Part shown: one piece after another, positions 1 to 7,428 of the stretch | Layout of the letters: every line of letters begins with the position of its first letter | How positions within the stretch are numbered: the stretch's first letter is position 1 | Assembly: GCA_037388705.1 (NCBI GenBank) | Contig: JARRJY010000065.1 | Location: 1-25,463 of the forward strand | Direction: 5' to 3' | DNA length: 25,463 nucleotides | Source of the DNA: JARRJY01 sp037388705 | Lineage (GTDB): Bacteria > Pseudomonadota > Gammaproteobacteria > UBA6429 > Thiohalophilaceae | Notes under the pieces: generated by a model | The model's database searches: none | What the model saw: only the letters and a program-made list of their open reading frames with translations | What the model was told of the DNA's origin: nothing | Program-made: the position numbers and the translations under genes

Positions 1-657
1 CAGCAAGGGACGTTTAGCTGCAAAGTGTGAGCGATCGAGGATATAAGGACCACGATTGAACTGTGCATTATCGTTCAGTGTTTCCTTGCCGTAGCTAAAG
101 GCAGCTTCTGCACGGGCCAGGTAGTCGGCAAACGCTTCTCTTTTGTAATGTTGATCAGCTACGTATTCCAGGGCGGCCTGGAATTGATAAGGGGGACGAT
201 AGCCGCGTAATGTAAGTGACAGACCTTCCTTTGTATAAAACATAACAGAAGGGGTGAAACTGGTTTTTGCTTTGACGGAGTACTGTTTCTCCGTATACTC
301 ACTGCCATCAAAGTCAGTAACCTGTTTTTGTCCACGAACATCGATGGCTATAACATCAAAGTGTTTTAGTGTGTAAGCCAGAATATCTTTGTTTCCCCAG
401 TTATTCTCCATGTGAGCCTTGCAGTAAGGACAAAGTTTTTGGCCAAAATAGACAATCAGGCCACGCTTGCCATCATTTAATGCCTCATTGAGATCTTCTT
501 CAAGATCAAGAAAACTGACCTTGAACCAGTCGGGCAGGATAATCCCTTCTTCAAGAGGCTCATCGATAAACTCTATTGGGTCAGTTTCTTTTGCAGATGT
601 GGTTTCGAAGTAAATATTGAAACTGAAAATTACAGCCAATAGTAAATATTTAGTCAT
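1..657 (-). CDS. Secreted thioredoxin-fold protein, 3' end cut by window edge
   Basis: The 219 visible residues start at an ATG that overlaps the stop of the upstream small membrane protein by 8 bp, so translation is probably coupled. A Sec signal peptide covers about residues 1-22 (cleavage near TSA|KE). A thioredoxin-like domain follows at about 40-175, with a C76-P-Y-C79 redox pair and a probable cis-proline at P136 in the motif FTPS. The protein continues past the window edge after a DRSHFAAKRPLL stretch. The whole visible part aligns by eye with the 353-aa tandem-thioredoxin protein at 23983-25044, including the linker after the first domain, so a second thioredoxin domain is expected off the edge. 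The CxxC pair implies periplasmic disulfide or thiol exchange. Its position behind ccoG-ccoH hints at a role in maturation of cbb3 oxidase or other cytochromes, but that is inference. Confidence 0.8.
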   Translation of the reverse strand, partial: MTKYLLLAVIFSFNIYFETTSAKETDPIEFIDEPLEEGIILPDWFKVSFLDLEEDLNEALNDGKRGLIVYFGQKLCPYCKAHMENNWGNKDILAYTLKHFDVIAIDVRGQKQVTDFDGSEYTEKQYSVKAKTSFTPSVMFYTKEGLSLTLRGYRPPYQFQAALEYVADQHYKREAFADYLARAEAAFSYGKETLNDNAQFNRGPYILDRSHFAAKRPLL

Positions 658-907
658 CGGTTTTATGACAGGGTTTCTGAAAATAACAGGTTAATGCACA
701 GGTAGACGCTGTCAGTATCCAGAAAAGAAAGAAACCGATCGTGTAACCGCCAAGACGACTGATATGGCCATAGCCACTGACTTGCATGAGTAATTGAGGA
801 TCAAATGCGGTAAAAAACAAAATGGTTGCCAGCCCCGCGGTAAGAAACGATGGCCATAACACCGCAATGATTCGCTGGATTTTGGGTATCTCTTTTGATG
901 ACGTCAT
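650..907 (-). CDS. Small two-helix membrane protein after ccoH
   Basis: This predicted protein has 85 aa from the ATG at 907. An in-frame ATG at 919 would add four residues, but the GGGAGGA just before 907 looks like a ribosome binding site for the inner start and nothing comparable precedes 919. Two hydrophobic segments are visible, at about residues 16-35 and 53-74, separated by a short polar loop. A short cytoplasm-like tail contains two cysteines and ends in KTDD. It lies about 54 bp after ccoH and overlaps the next gene by 8 bp, so it appears to belong to the ccoGH transcription unit. It is not CcoS, which is shorter with one helix and an acidic tail, and it lacks the metal-binding and ATPase motifs of CcoI. 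Function is unknown; a role linked to oxidase assembly is a guess from position. Confidence 0.65.
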   Translation of the reverse strand: MTSSKEIPKIQRIIAVLWPSFLTAGLATILFFTAFDPQLLMQVSGYGHISRLGGYTIGFFLFWILTASTCALTCYFQKPCHKTDD

Positions 908-961
908 CGTTCCTCCCATGATTCATATTGCAACAGTTTCTTGCATCCGGTTTATTTATAA

Positions 962-1465
962 TTATTCTGGTTGTAACACCCAGCTTGCTTGTTGCGCCTG
1001 GTTAATCCGGCCTTTTAAACGCCAGCTTTTATCTTCTGGCTCGAGGATGACATGCCAGCTACCAGATTCTATCAATTCCATGCGGCCGGTATAACTTGAT
1101 TTACCAGAAACCGAATACAGTTTAATTTTTTTATCCAGATGTGCACGGGTAGGATGAAGAAATGTCATGTCCAGGCGTGCCGGTATACTGGTTAATTTGC
1201 CTTGCAGGTTTAAAGTCAGGCTCCCGGTATGCTGGTCCCAGCGCACCCTGGCATTCAGACCCAGCTGTGAAGCCACCTGGCTACGTTCAAGGGTACGGTT
1301 TATCGCCAGTCCAGCCTTGTAATAATCATCATCAACCAGGCCATCATCGGATTTAACCGCGATGATAATGGTAGCAATCCCTGCGACCACGGCGGTGGCA
1401 GGAAATGCAATTAAAAACCATGGCCAGAATTGCCGGTACCAAGGCTGAATGGTTTGCGTGTTCAT
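962..1465 (-). CDS. ccoH: CcoH/FixH family cbb3 oxidase assembly protein
   Basis: This 167-aa protein has the FixH layout: a short N-terminal segment with a WYRQFWPWFL motif, one membrane helix at about residues 15-37, then the family signature DGLVDDDYYKAGLAIN. A periplasmic beta-rich domain follows at about 65-165. CcoH is known as a membrane protein that stabilises assembly of the cbb3-type oxidase. It lies 57 bp after ccoG on the same strand. An AAAGGTAAG ribosome-binding sequence precedes the ATG. Length and order (ccoG then ccoH) match other proteobacteria. The copper P-type ATPase ccoI, often the next gene, is not here. Confidence 0.88.
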   Translation of the reverse strand: MNTQTIQPWYRQFWPWFLIAFPATAVVAGIATIIIAVKSDDGLVDDDYYKAGLAINRTLERSQVASQLGLNARVRWDQHTGSLTLNLQGKLTSIPARLDMTFLHPTRAHLDKKIKLYSVSGKSSYTGRMELIESGSWHVILEPEDKSWRLKGRINQAQQASWVLQPE

Positions 1466-1522
1466 AATCTTACCTTTTTCAAAATCTGGGATTTACTCTG
1501 TTTCTTAACTATTTATTGCCGC

Positions 1523-2929
1523 TTACTTCATTACCGGCCCGATAAAACGACCGGTTTCGATAACCTGTAGATCAGGATTATCAATGGCCTGTAAATGGAA
1601 CTCAATGTCATTACCGGCCTCTTCCAGGTTAACCGGATCAACCTGCACACGCACTGGCAGGTCAACAACTTCACCGCTGTTCACGGTGATATTGCCCTTG
1701 CGGTTAACCAGTATCATGTCTTTCAGCCCTTTTGCACTGAGCTGGTAGGTGTGAGCCTTGTTATCCATGTTGATGAGTTTCAGTGTATAAATATTTTCCA
1801 CCAGCCCTTCTGTGGTTTCACCGTAAAGAGCATTCCGATCACGGATGATATCCAGTTCCAGTGGCATGCGAGTAACCATGTTATAGAAAAGTGCGGAGGT
1901 GATACCGACGAGTAACAAAGCATAAACAATCATTCGAGGACGTAATACATGGGTAACCTCGTTATCAATCGCGTGCTGGGTTGTGTATTTTACCAGCCCC
2001 TTGTCATAACCCATTTTATCCATGACATCATTGCAGACATCAATACAGGCAGCACAGCCAATACACTGATATTGCAGACCATTACGGATATCGATACCAG
2101 TCGGGCATACCTGAACACAAAGCGTGCAGTCGACACAATCTCCCAGACCTTTTTCTTTAGGGTCAACTGATTTTTTACGTGACCCCCGCGGTTCTCCACG
2201 TTTTTTATCATAGGAAATGATCAACGTGTCTTTATCAAACATTGCGCTCTGGAAGCGAGCATATGGACACATATAGATACACACCTGCTCACGCATCCAG
2301 CCGGCGTTACCATAGGTGGCAAAACTGTAAAAAATTATCCAGAACGTTTCCCATGGGCCAAGGTTTAAGGAGTATATGCTATTCCACAGTCCTGTAATTG
2401 GCGTGAAATAACCCACAAAGGTAAAGCCAGTCCACAGGGAAAAGATGATCCAGATAAAGTGCTTGGTGCCACGAATTCTAAACTTGCGCAAACTCCATGG
2501 TGCTTTGGCCAGTTTCATTTGTTTGTTGCGGTCACCCTCGATTTTGCGTTCTATCCAGAGAAAGGCTTCAGTCCAGACAGTTTGTGGGCAGGCATAACCA
2601 CACCACAGACGGCCTGCCAGTGCAGTGAAGAAAAATAACGACAGGGCAGCAATAATCAGTAACGCTGCCAGGTAGAAAAAGTCCTGGGGCCAGAATGTCA
2701 GACCAAAGATGTAGAATTTACGTGCCGGTAAGTCAAACAGGACGGCCTGATGTCCATCCCACCTGAGCCATGGAAAAGAGTAATAAATACCCAGTAAAAC
2801 CAGGACGCCGGTTACCCGTAAACTGGCAAACAGGCCGGTAACTTTACGCGGATAGACTTTCTGGTGTTTGGCATAAAACTCTTCGGGCTCTTGCCCGACT
2901 TTTAAATCAGTGGATGAATCGTCACTCAT
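1523..2929 (-). CDS. ccoG: CcoG/RdxA/FixG membrane iron-sulfur protein
   Basis: This 468-aa polyferredoxin-type membrane protein is involved in cbb3 oxidase biogenesis; in the literature CcoG acts as a cupric reductase supplying Cu(I). Hydrophobic segments occur at about residues 36-52, 82-103, 158-177 and 193-206, with one more at about 336-351. Membrane-domain cysteine pairs are C110/C114 (CGYACPQTVW) and C217/C221 (CIYMCPYARFQ). Two classical 4Fe-4S motifs follow: C265-C268-C271-C275 and C289-C292-C295-C299. The C-terminal third, after about 355, is an Ig-like periplasmic domain as in the FixG family. It is separated from ccoP by an intrinsic terminator, so it probably has its own promoter in 2930-3056; I could not pick a convincing one. 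The ribosome-binding sequence is weak. Confidence 0.94.
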   Translation of the reverse strand: MSDDSSTDLKVGQEPEEFYAKHQKVYPRKVTGLFASLRVTGVLVLLGIYYSFPWLRWDGHQAVLFDLPARKFYIFGLTFWPQDFFYLAALLIIAALSLFFFTALAGRLWCGYACPQTVWTEAFLWIERKIEGDRNKQMKLAKAPWSLRKFRIRGTKHFIWIIFSLWTGFTFVGYFTPITGLWNSIYSLNLGPWETFWIIFYSFATYGNAGWMREQVCIYMCPYARFQSAMFDKDTLIISYDKKRGEPRGSRKKSVDPKEKGLGDCVDCTLCVQVCPTGIDIRNGLQYQCIGCAACIDVCNDVMDKMGYDKGLVKYTTQHAIDNEVTHVLRPRMIVYALLLVGITSALFYNMVTRMPLELDIIRDRNALYGETTEGLVENIYTLKLINMDNKAHTYQLSAKGLKDMILVNRKGNITVNSGEVVDLPVRVQVDPVNLEEAGNDIEFHLQAIDNPDLQVIETGRFIGPVMK

Positions 2930-3056
2930 GCGGCACTTTCTCTTCGATTATTTCCAGTGAAAAAATCCAGGGTGGCTGTTAACAATTGCATAGTTATCTG
3001 GGTAAACAAATTAACAAGTAAAAATATCAATTTTGGTTTGTTGATAGGTTAACAGG

Positions 3057-3089
3057 AAAAAGACAGCAGGCAATGATATGCCTGCTGTC
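3057..3089 (-). terminator. Intrinsic terminator of ccoNOQP
   Basis: A perfect 11-bp inverted repeat (3062-3072 with 3079-3089) encloses a 6-nt loop. Read on the minus strand, it is followed at once by five T residues (3061-3057). It begins 8 bp after the ccoP stop codon. The geometry is that of a Rho-independent terminator acting on the ccoNOQP transcript and separating it from ccoG. Confidence 0.85.
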
Positions 3090-3097
3090 AACGGCTG

Positions 3098-3991
3098 CTA
3101 ATTATTAGCCGAGAGACTGCGAATATAGGCAGCTAACACGTGTACCTTGTCTTCCCCAAGGAAGTCTCCGTGTGCTGGCATAATCCCAGTGCGACCTTTA
3201 CTGATGGTTTGCTTGATGACCCCCATAGAGCCGCCATATAGCCACGTTTTATCAGTCAGGTTAGGTGCTCCCATCGCTTGGTTACCCTTGCCATCTGCGC
3301 CATGACAGGCAACGCACATCATCTCGAACTTGGCCTTGCCAGCACTTGCTTTGGCAGCATCGTGATCACGACCACTCAGGCTTACCACGTAATTGGCAAC
3401 TTCATCCACGCCCTGGTCGCCAAGCGCAGCTTGCCAGGGAGGCATGCTGCCGACACGACCATTCATGATGGTAGTTTTGATAGCGCTTGCAGTACCACCC
3501 CATAACCAGTCATTGTCTGTCAGGTTGGGGAAGCCACGTGTGCCACCTGCATCTGAACCGTGGCAGGTTGCGCAATAGTTGAGGAACAGGCGTTGCCCAA
3601 CTTTAACAGCATTGGTGTCATTTGCCAGGTCGTCAACACTTTGCTTGGCAAAAGCAGCAAACACCGGTCCGTACTCCGTATCAGCTTTTTTCATTTCATC
3701 CTGGTATTGACCCGATGAAGTCCATCCCAGGCTGCCGGCATAGTTGCCAAGACCGGGGTACAATGCCAGATAGGCAAACGCAAACACGATAGTGATGTAA
3801 AACAACCATAACCACCAGCGTGGTAACGGGTTGTTGTACTCTTCCAGGTTGTCATCCCACTTATGCCCGGTTACATCACCTGATGCCGCTTCGCCTGTAC
3901 GTGGCTTGGTTGCCCACTGAATCAGCCAGTAACAGGCCACGATATTTCCAACGGTGATAATAATTACCCACCAGCTCCAGAAACTACTCAT
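3098..3991 (-). CDS. ccoP: cbb3 oxidase subunit III, dihaem cytochrome c CcoP
   Basis: This 297-aa protein is the dihaem subunit that passes electrons from periplasmic cytochrome c to CcoO. I chose the ATG at 3991 because AGGAGG lies at ideal spacing before it and the protein then begins with the family's N-terminal helix (MSSFWSWWV). A longer reading from 4084 would run through ccoQ. Two membrane helices lie at about 6-26 and 59-79. Two haem c sites follow, C140-x-x-C143-H144 and C226-x-x-C229-H230, with probable axial methionines M183 and M271. The gene overlaps the end of ccoQ by 8 bp, so it is likely translationally coupled. The operon terminator lies directly behind it. Confidence 0.96.
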   Translation of the reverse strand: MSSFWSWWVIIITVGNIVACYWLIQWATKPRTGEAASGDVTGHKWDDNLEEYNNPLPRWWLWLFYITIVFAFAYLALYPGLGNYAGSLGWTSSGQYQDEMKKADTEYGPVFAAFAKQSVDDLANDTNAVKVGQRLFLNYCATCHGSDAGGTRGFPNLTDNDWLWGGTASAIKTTIMNGRVGSMPPWQAALGDQGVDEVANYVVSLSGRDHDAAKASAGKAKFEMMCVACHGADGKGNQAMGAPNLTDKTWLYGGSMGVIKQTISKGRTGIMPAHGDFLGEDKVHVLAAYIRSLSANN

Positions 3992-4163
3992 GATGGCCTC
4001 CTTTATTCTTATCATTGACCGGGTACTCGGGCTCATTAAGAGGCAGGTTTGCTGCTTCGTTGAAACGGCGTTTGTTCTTGCCACTCCATGCCCATATAAC
4101 GATGCCGATAAACACCGCGAACATCACGACGGTGTGCCAGCTACGAATATCATTCAAATCCAT
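3984..4163 (-). CDS. ccoQ: cbb3 oxidase subunit CcoQ/FixQ
   Basis: This 59-aa small subunit sits between ccoO and ccoP. It has a short N-terminus (MDLNDIRSWH), one membrane helix at about residues 11-26, and a polar tail ending in GGHHE. CcoQ is known to stabilise the CcoP-CcoNO interaction. A GGAGGT ribosome-binding sequence lies in the last codons of ccoO. The last codons of ccoQ contain the ribosome-binding sequence of ccoP, and the two frames overlap by 8 bp. Size, position and the KNKRRFNEAANLPL stretch fit the family; the sequence itself is only weakly conserved. Confidence 0.88.
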   Translation of the reverse strand: MDLNDIRSWHTVVMFAVFIGIVIWAWSGKNKRRFNEAANLPLNEPEYPVNDKNKGGHHE

Positions 4164-4168
4164 ACTGA

Positions 4169-4798
4169 TTACCTCCGTGCTTTAATTGCGGTGCCGAGAC
4201 CTTGCAGGTAAGCAATCAGCGCATCCATTTCGGTTTTGCCTTTCACTTCATCACCTGCTTTGGCGATCTCTTCATCAGAATATGTCTTGCAACCATTACA
4301 GGTTGCAGAGACCAGGGTATTAAGAGTTTTCATTTTGGCAGCGGTGTCTTTGCCATCCAGCTTGTTTTTAGCCAGCCATGGGAAACCTGGCATGTTGGAT
4401 TCAGGCACCACGTCACGTGGATTAATCAGGTGAACCCGGTGCCAGTCATCACTGTAACGTCCACCCACGCGCGCCAGGTCAGGACCGGTACGCTTGGAAC
4501 CCCACTGGAATGGATGGTCATAGACAAACTCACCGGCAACAGAGTAATGACCATAGCGCTCTGTCTCAGCCCGGAACGGACGAATCATCTGTGAGTGGCA
4601 GACGTAACAGCCTTCACGCACATAGATATCGCGTCCTTCCAGACGTAACGCGGTATAAGGTTCAACCCCTTTTACCGGCTCGGTGGTGTCCTTGATAAAA
4701 AACAGGGGAACAATTTCGACAAGACCACCAAAGCTGATAACGATGATGATAAAAATCATCATCAGGCCAATATTTTTTTCGACGACTTCATGACTCAT
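4169..4798 (-). CDS. ccoO: cbb3 oxidase subunit II, monohaem cytochrome c CcoO
   Basis: This 209-aa membrane-anchored cytochrome c transfers electrons to CcoN. An N-terminal membrane helix lies at about residues 11-33. The haem c site is C64-Y-V-C67-H68, followed by the family motif SQMIRPFRAETERYG, and M136 in the motif SNMPGFPWL is the expected axial ligand. The C-terminal helix KGKTEMDALIAYLQGLG is typical. The gap to ccoN is 14 bp with an AGGAGG site, and to ccoQ it is 5 bp. An extra cysteine pair, C167-N-G-C170, lies in the loop before the last helices. I do not recall it in well-studied CcoO proteins; it lacks a following His, so it is not another haem c site. Confidence 0.96.
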   Translation of the reverse strand: MSHEVVEKNIGLMMIFIIIVISFGGLVEIVPLFFIKDTTEPVKGVEPYTALRLEGRDIYVREGCYVCHSQMIRPFRAETERYGHYSVAGEFVYDHPFQWGSKRTGPDLARVGGRYSDDWHRVHLINPRDVVPESNMPGFPWLAKNKLDGKDTAAKMKTLNTLVSATCNGCKTYSDEEIAKAGDEVKGKTEMDALIAYLQGLGTAIKARR

Positions 4799-4812
4799 TG
4801 TTATATCCTCCT

Positions 4813-6228
4813 TTATGCCGTCTGGGCTGCTGGTTCGGTAGCCGATTTAGCACCACCGATGGTCTTGAACACGTTGTAGGCCATGATGAACATACCCACC
4901 AGGAATAACAGACCACCCAGGAAACGTACGGTGTAGTATGGATACATACGCTCCAGGCTTTCGACGAAGCTGTAAGTCAGGGTGCCGTCACTATTTACTG
5001 CACGCCACATCAGCCCCTGCATGACACCGGCGATCCACATGGAGGCGATGTACAACACGATACCGATGGTAGCGATCCAGAAATGGGTATCGATCAGCTT
5101 GGTGGAGTACATCTGATCGCGGCCAAACAGTTTGGGGATCAGGAAGTAAATGGAACCAATTGTGACCAGGCCTACCCAGCCCAACGCACCTGAATGTACA
5201 TGTCCAATGGTCCAGTCAGTGTAGTGAGACAAGGCATTGACGGTCTTGATAGACATCATCGGACCTTCAAAAGTACTCATACCATAGAATGATAGCGATA
5301 CGATCAGGAACTTGAGGATAGGATCGGTACGCAACTTATGCCAGGCACCTGACAGAGTCATGATACCGTTAATCATACCCCCCCAGCTTGGTGCCAGCAG
5401 TATCAATGAGAAAATCATTCCCAGTGATTGTGCCCAGTCAGGTAAGGCGGTGTAGTGCAGATGATGAGGACCAGCCCACATGTATGTGGAAATCAATGCC
5501 CAGAAGTGCACCACGGAAAGGCGATAAGAATACACCGGGCGTTCTGCTTGCTTGGGAATAAAGTAGTACATCATGCCCAGGAAGCCCGCGGTGAGGAAAA
5601 AGCCTACTGCATTATGGCCGTACCACCACTGCACCATGGCATCAATGGCACCAGGATAGAATGAGTACGACTTGGTCAGCGTGACAGGTAAAGCGGCACT
5701 GTTCACGACATGCAGTACAGCGATGGTCAGAATAAACGCACCAAAAAACCAGTTGGCCACGTAAATGTGTTTAACATTACGTTTCATAATCGTGCCAAAG
5801 AACACGATGGCATAAGCGACCCAGACTACGGTGATTAATAAATCAATCGGCCATTCCAGTTCAGCATATTCTTTCGATGTGGTGATACCTAAAGGTAGCG
5901 AAACGGCAGCTAAAAGAATGACCAGCGTCCATCCCCAGAATGTGAACGCGGCTAATCCATCTGAGAACAGCCTTGTCTGGCACGTTCGCTGTACCACGTA
6001 ATAGGAGGTGGCGAACAGTGCAGATCCCCCGAAGGCAAAGATAACTGCATTGGTATGCAGTGGTCTTAAGCGGCTATAGGTTAGCCAGGGAATATCAAAA
6101 TTCAGTGCAGGCCAGACAAGTTGTGCGGCAATAATGACCCCCACCAACATGCCGACAATCCCCCAGATTACTGTCATGACAGCAAACTGGCGCACTACCT
6201 TATAGTTGTAAGTATTTTGCGCTTGCAT
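4813..6228 (-). CDS. ccoN: cbb3 oxidase catalytic subunit I CcoN
   Basis: This 471-aa haem-copper oxidase subunit has about 12 membrane helices and reduces O2 at a haem b3-CuB centre. Ligands can be placed with a constant two-residue offset from the Pseudomonas stutzeri enzyme: H58 and H345 for the low-spin haem, H343 for haem b3, H205, H255 and H256 for CuB, and Y249 as the tyrosine cross-linked to H205. The motifs WWYGHNAVGF, AGPHHLHYTALPDW and GHVHSGALGW are intact. No ligand is missing, so the oxidase should be active. AAGGG precedes the ATG. It is the first gene of ccoNOQP and has a perfect FNR box upstream, consistent with expression under low oxygen. Confidence 0.97.
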   Translation of the reverse strand: MQAQNTYNYKVVRQFAVMTVIWGIVGMLVGVIIAAQLVWPALNFDIPWLTYSRLRPLHTNAVIFAFGGSALFATSYYVVQRTCQTRLFSDGLAAFTFWGWTLVILLAAVSLPLGITTSKEYAELEWPIDLLITVVWVAYAIVFFGTIMKRNVKHIYVANWFFGAFILTIAVLHVVNSAALPVTLTKSYSFYPGAIDAMVQWWYGHNAVGFFLTAGFLGMMYYFIPKQAERPVYSYRLSVVHFWALISTYMWAGPHHLHYTALPDWAQSLGMIFSLILLAPSWGGMINGIMTLSGAWHKLRTDPILKFLIVSLSFYGMSTFEGPMMSIKTVNALSHYTDWTIGHVHSGALGWVGLVTIGSIYFLIPKLFGRDQMYSTKLIDTHFWIATIGIVLYIASMWIAGVMQGLMWRAVNSDGTLTYSFVESLERMYPYYTVRFLGGLLFLVGMFIMAYNVFKTIGGAKSATEPAAQTA

Positions 6229-6314
6229 AGGTTTACCCTTCTTTTGCGGTTTAGCACGATAACTGCGAGGATTCGCAATAATGGGAAGAATGGCACCAAA
6301 TGTGCGTTAGCGAG

Positions 6315-6328
6315 TTGATCTGGATCAA
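6315..6328 (-). promoter_or_regulatory. FNR/ANR box upstream of ccoN
   Basis: The palindrome TTGAT-CTGG-ATCAA matches the FNR consensus TTGAT-N4-ATCAA at all ten defined positions and ends 87 bp before the ccoN start. On the minus strand a -10-like CATTCT lies at 6292-6287. If transcription starts near 6280, the box is centred at -41.5, the class II activation position. The adjacent fnr-type gene supplies the likely activator. The start site is inferred. Confidence 0.88.
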
Positions 6329-6366
6329 GACCAGTCGGGAATATAAATACCTACTGATATTAGGAT

Positions 6367-7140
6367 TTAGGCAGTATGTGATGAACTGTCTTTAGAAGGC
6401 TGACTCACTGAGGGGCACTGTGAAGAGATACGGCGAAGCTGTTCGAGGTTAAGAATCTCAATGTGTTTGCGTTCGACCTTCAGGATACCGTCTTCCTGGA
6501 AATGGGTCAGGATACGGCTGATGGTTTCTACTGCCAGTCCCAGCAAATTGGCTATATCGTTGCGCGACATACTCAGGTTGAAATCTGTTGCGGCATAACC
6601 CCGCTGTTTGAATCGCTCGGACAGGTTAATCATAAAGTTCGCTACGCGGCCTTCGGCAGGTAGCTTGGCCACCATCATCAGTTTGCATTGATCGTGCTGT
6701 ATTTCCTGGCTCATCAGGCTCAACAAATGGTGTTGTAAACCCGGGATTTCCAGGCTGAGTTGTTCGAGGCGTTCATACGGAATTTCACAAACACTGGTGG
6801 TTTCCAGCGCCTTGGCAGAACAAATATGATGGTTGGCGCTGATGGCATCGATTCCCATTAGCTCACCGGGAAGATAAAAACCCACGATTTGTTCTTCACC
6901 ATCGGGACTGACGGTAAATGTTTTGAAGGAACCGGATCGCACCGCGTAGACAGCTTTAAAAGGGTCACCCATGTGGTACAGGAAATCGCCTTTTTGGACC
7001 GGCTTGCGTCGCTGAATAATACTATCCAGTTTTTCCAGGTCGCCCTCGGCCAGTCCCATTGGCAGGCATAGCTGTAGCAGGCTGCAATTTTGGCAATTGG
7101 CGCGTATGTCCGCCAACTTTACGACGCGGTCTTTACTCAT
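6367..7140 (-). CDS. fnr: Fnr/Anr-type oxygen-sensing regulator
   Basis: This 257-aa Crp/Fnr-family regulator has an N-terminal cysteine cluster C16-x2-C19-x5-C25, a cyclic-nucleotide-binding-like beta-roll at about 30-140, and a C-terminal winged helix. C118, in the motif VCEIP, matches the fourth cluster ligand of E. coli FNR (C122); all four cysteines have the same four-residue offset. The recognition helix contains the diagnostic VETISR, which reads the TTGAT half-site. It is therefore expected to bind a 4Fe-4S cluster, dimerise without oxygen and activate the ccoN promoter in front of it. The gene points the same way as ccoN and ends 39 bp before the FNR box. A short tail rich in Ser and Gln extends past the usual FNR end. 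Anr is an equally good name. Confidence 0.94.
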   Translation of the reverse strand: MSKDRVVKLADIRANCQNCSLLQLCLPMGLAEGDLEKLDSIIQRRKPVQKGDFLYHMGDPFKAVYAVRSGSFKTFTVSPDGEEQIVGFYLPGELMGIDAISANHHICSAKALETTSVCEIPYERLEQLSLEIPGLQHHLLSLMSQEIQHDQCKLMMVAKLPAEGRVANFMINLSERFKQRGYAATDFNLSMSRNDIANLLGLAVETISRILTHFQEDGILKVERKHIEILNLEQLRRISSQCPSVSQPSKDSSSHTA

Positions 7141-7428
7141 GGACTAGATACTCAATGCCTGTTTTGTAATTATGGCTTTTACTGCAACAGGCCTTGTCAC
7201 GATCTGGATTCCTTCCGATTGAATAATTAAAGCATATTTGAAAGGTTATAGACCACGATTTTATTAATATAGGTATCTATGCGGTTGTTTTTTGGTCTGT
7301 TTTTGCACAAATCAGTTTCGTCGCTGTTGATATAACGGTATCCTATATATATTAGAAACCTGTGTTCTGCTTACGAAAGGCCATTATTGGTGGATTGGAG
7401 CAGATTTTTTAATTTTGGAGTGGGTGAG
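7141..7428. other. Divergent intergenic region fnr / hisB
   Basis: This 288-bp region separates fnr (minus) from hisB (plus). For hisB, TTGATA (7327-7332) and TATATT (7348-7353) resemble -35 and -10 elements, but the 15-bp spacer is short. For fnr, a minus-strand CATAAT (7174-7169) is a fair -10 without a clear -35. The core GATCTGGAT (7201-7209) is identical to the core of the ccoN FNR box but lacks its outer bases. No coding potential is seen. Confidence 0.4.

Noticed and set aside
2930..3056. ATCAA and TTGAT half-sites before ccoG as a second FNR box
   Set aside because: The half-sites point outward with the wrong spacing; no TTGAT-N4-ATCAA arrangement exists.
3992..4084. N-terminal extension of CcoP by 31 residues
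   Set aside because: This region is ccoQ in another frame. AGGAGG and the family-typical N-terminus place the CcoP start at 3991.
7387..7428. Longer HisB start adding 14 residues
   Set aside because: The inner ATG at 7429 has a good ribosome-binding site and matches the normal HisB start.
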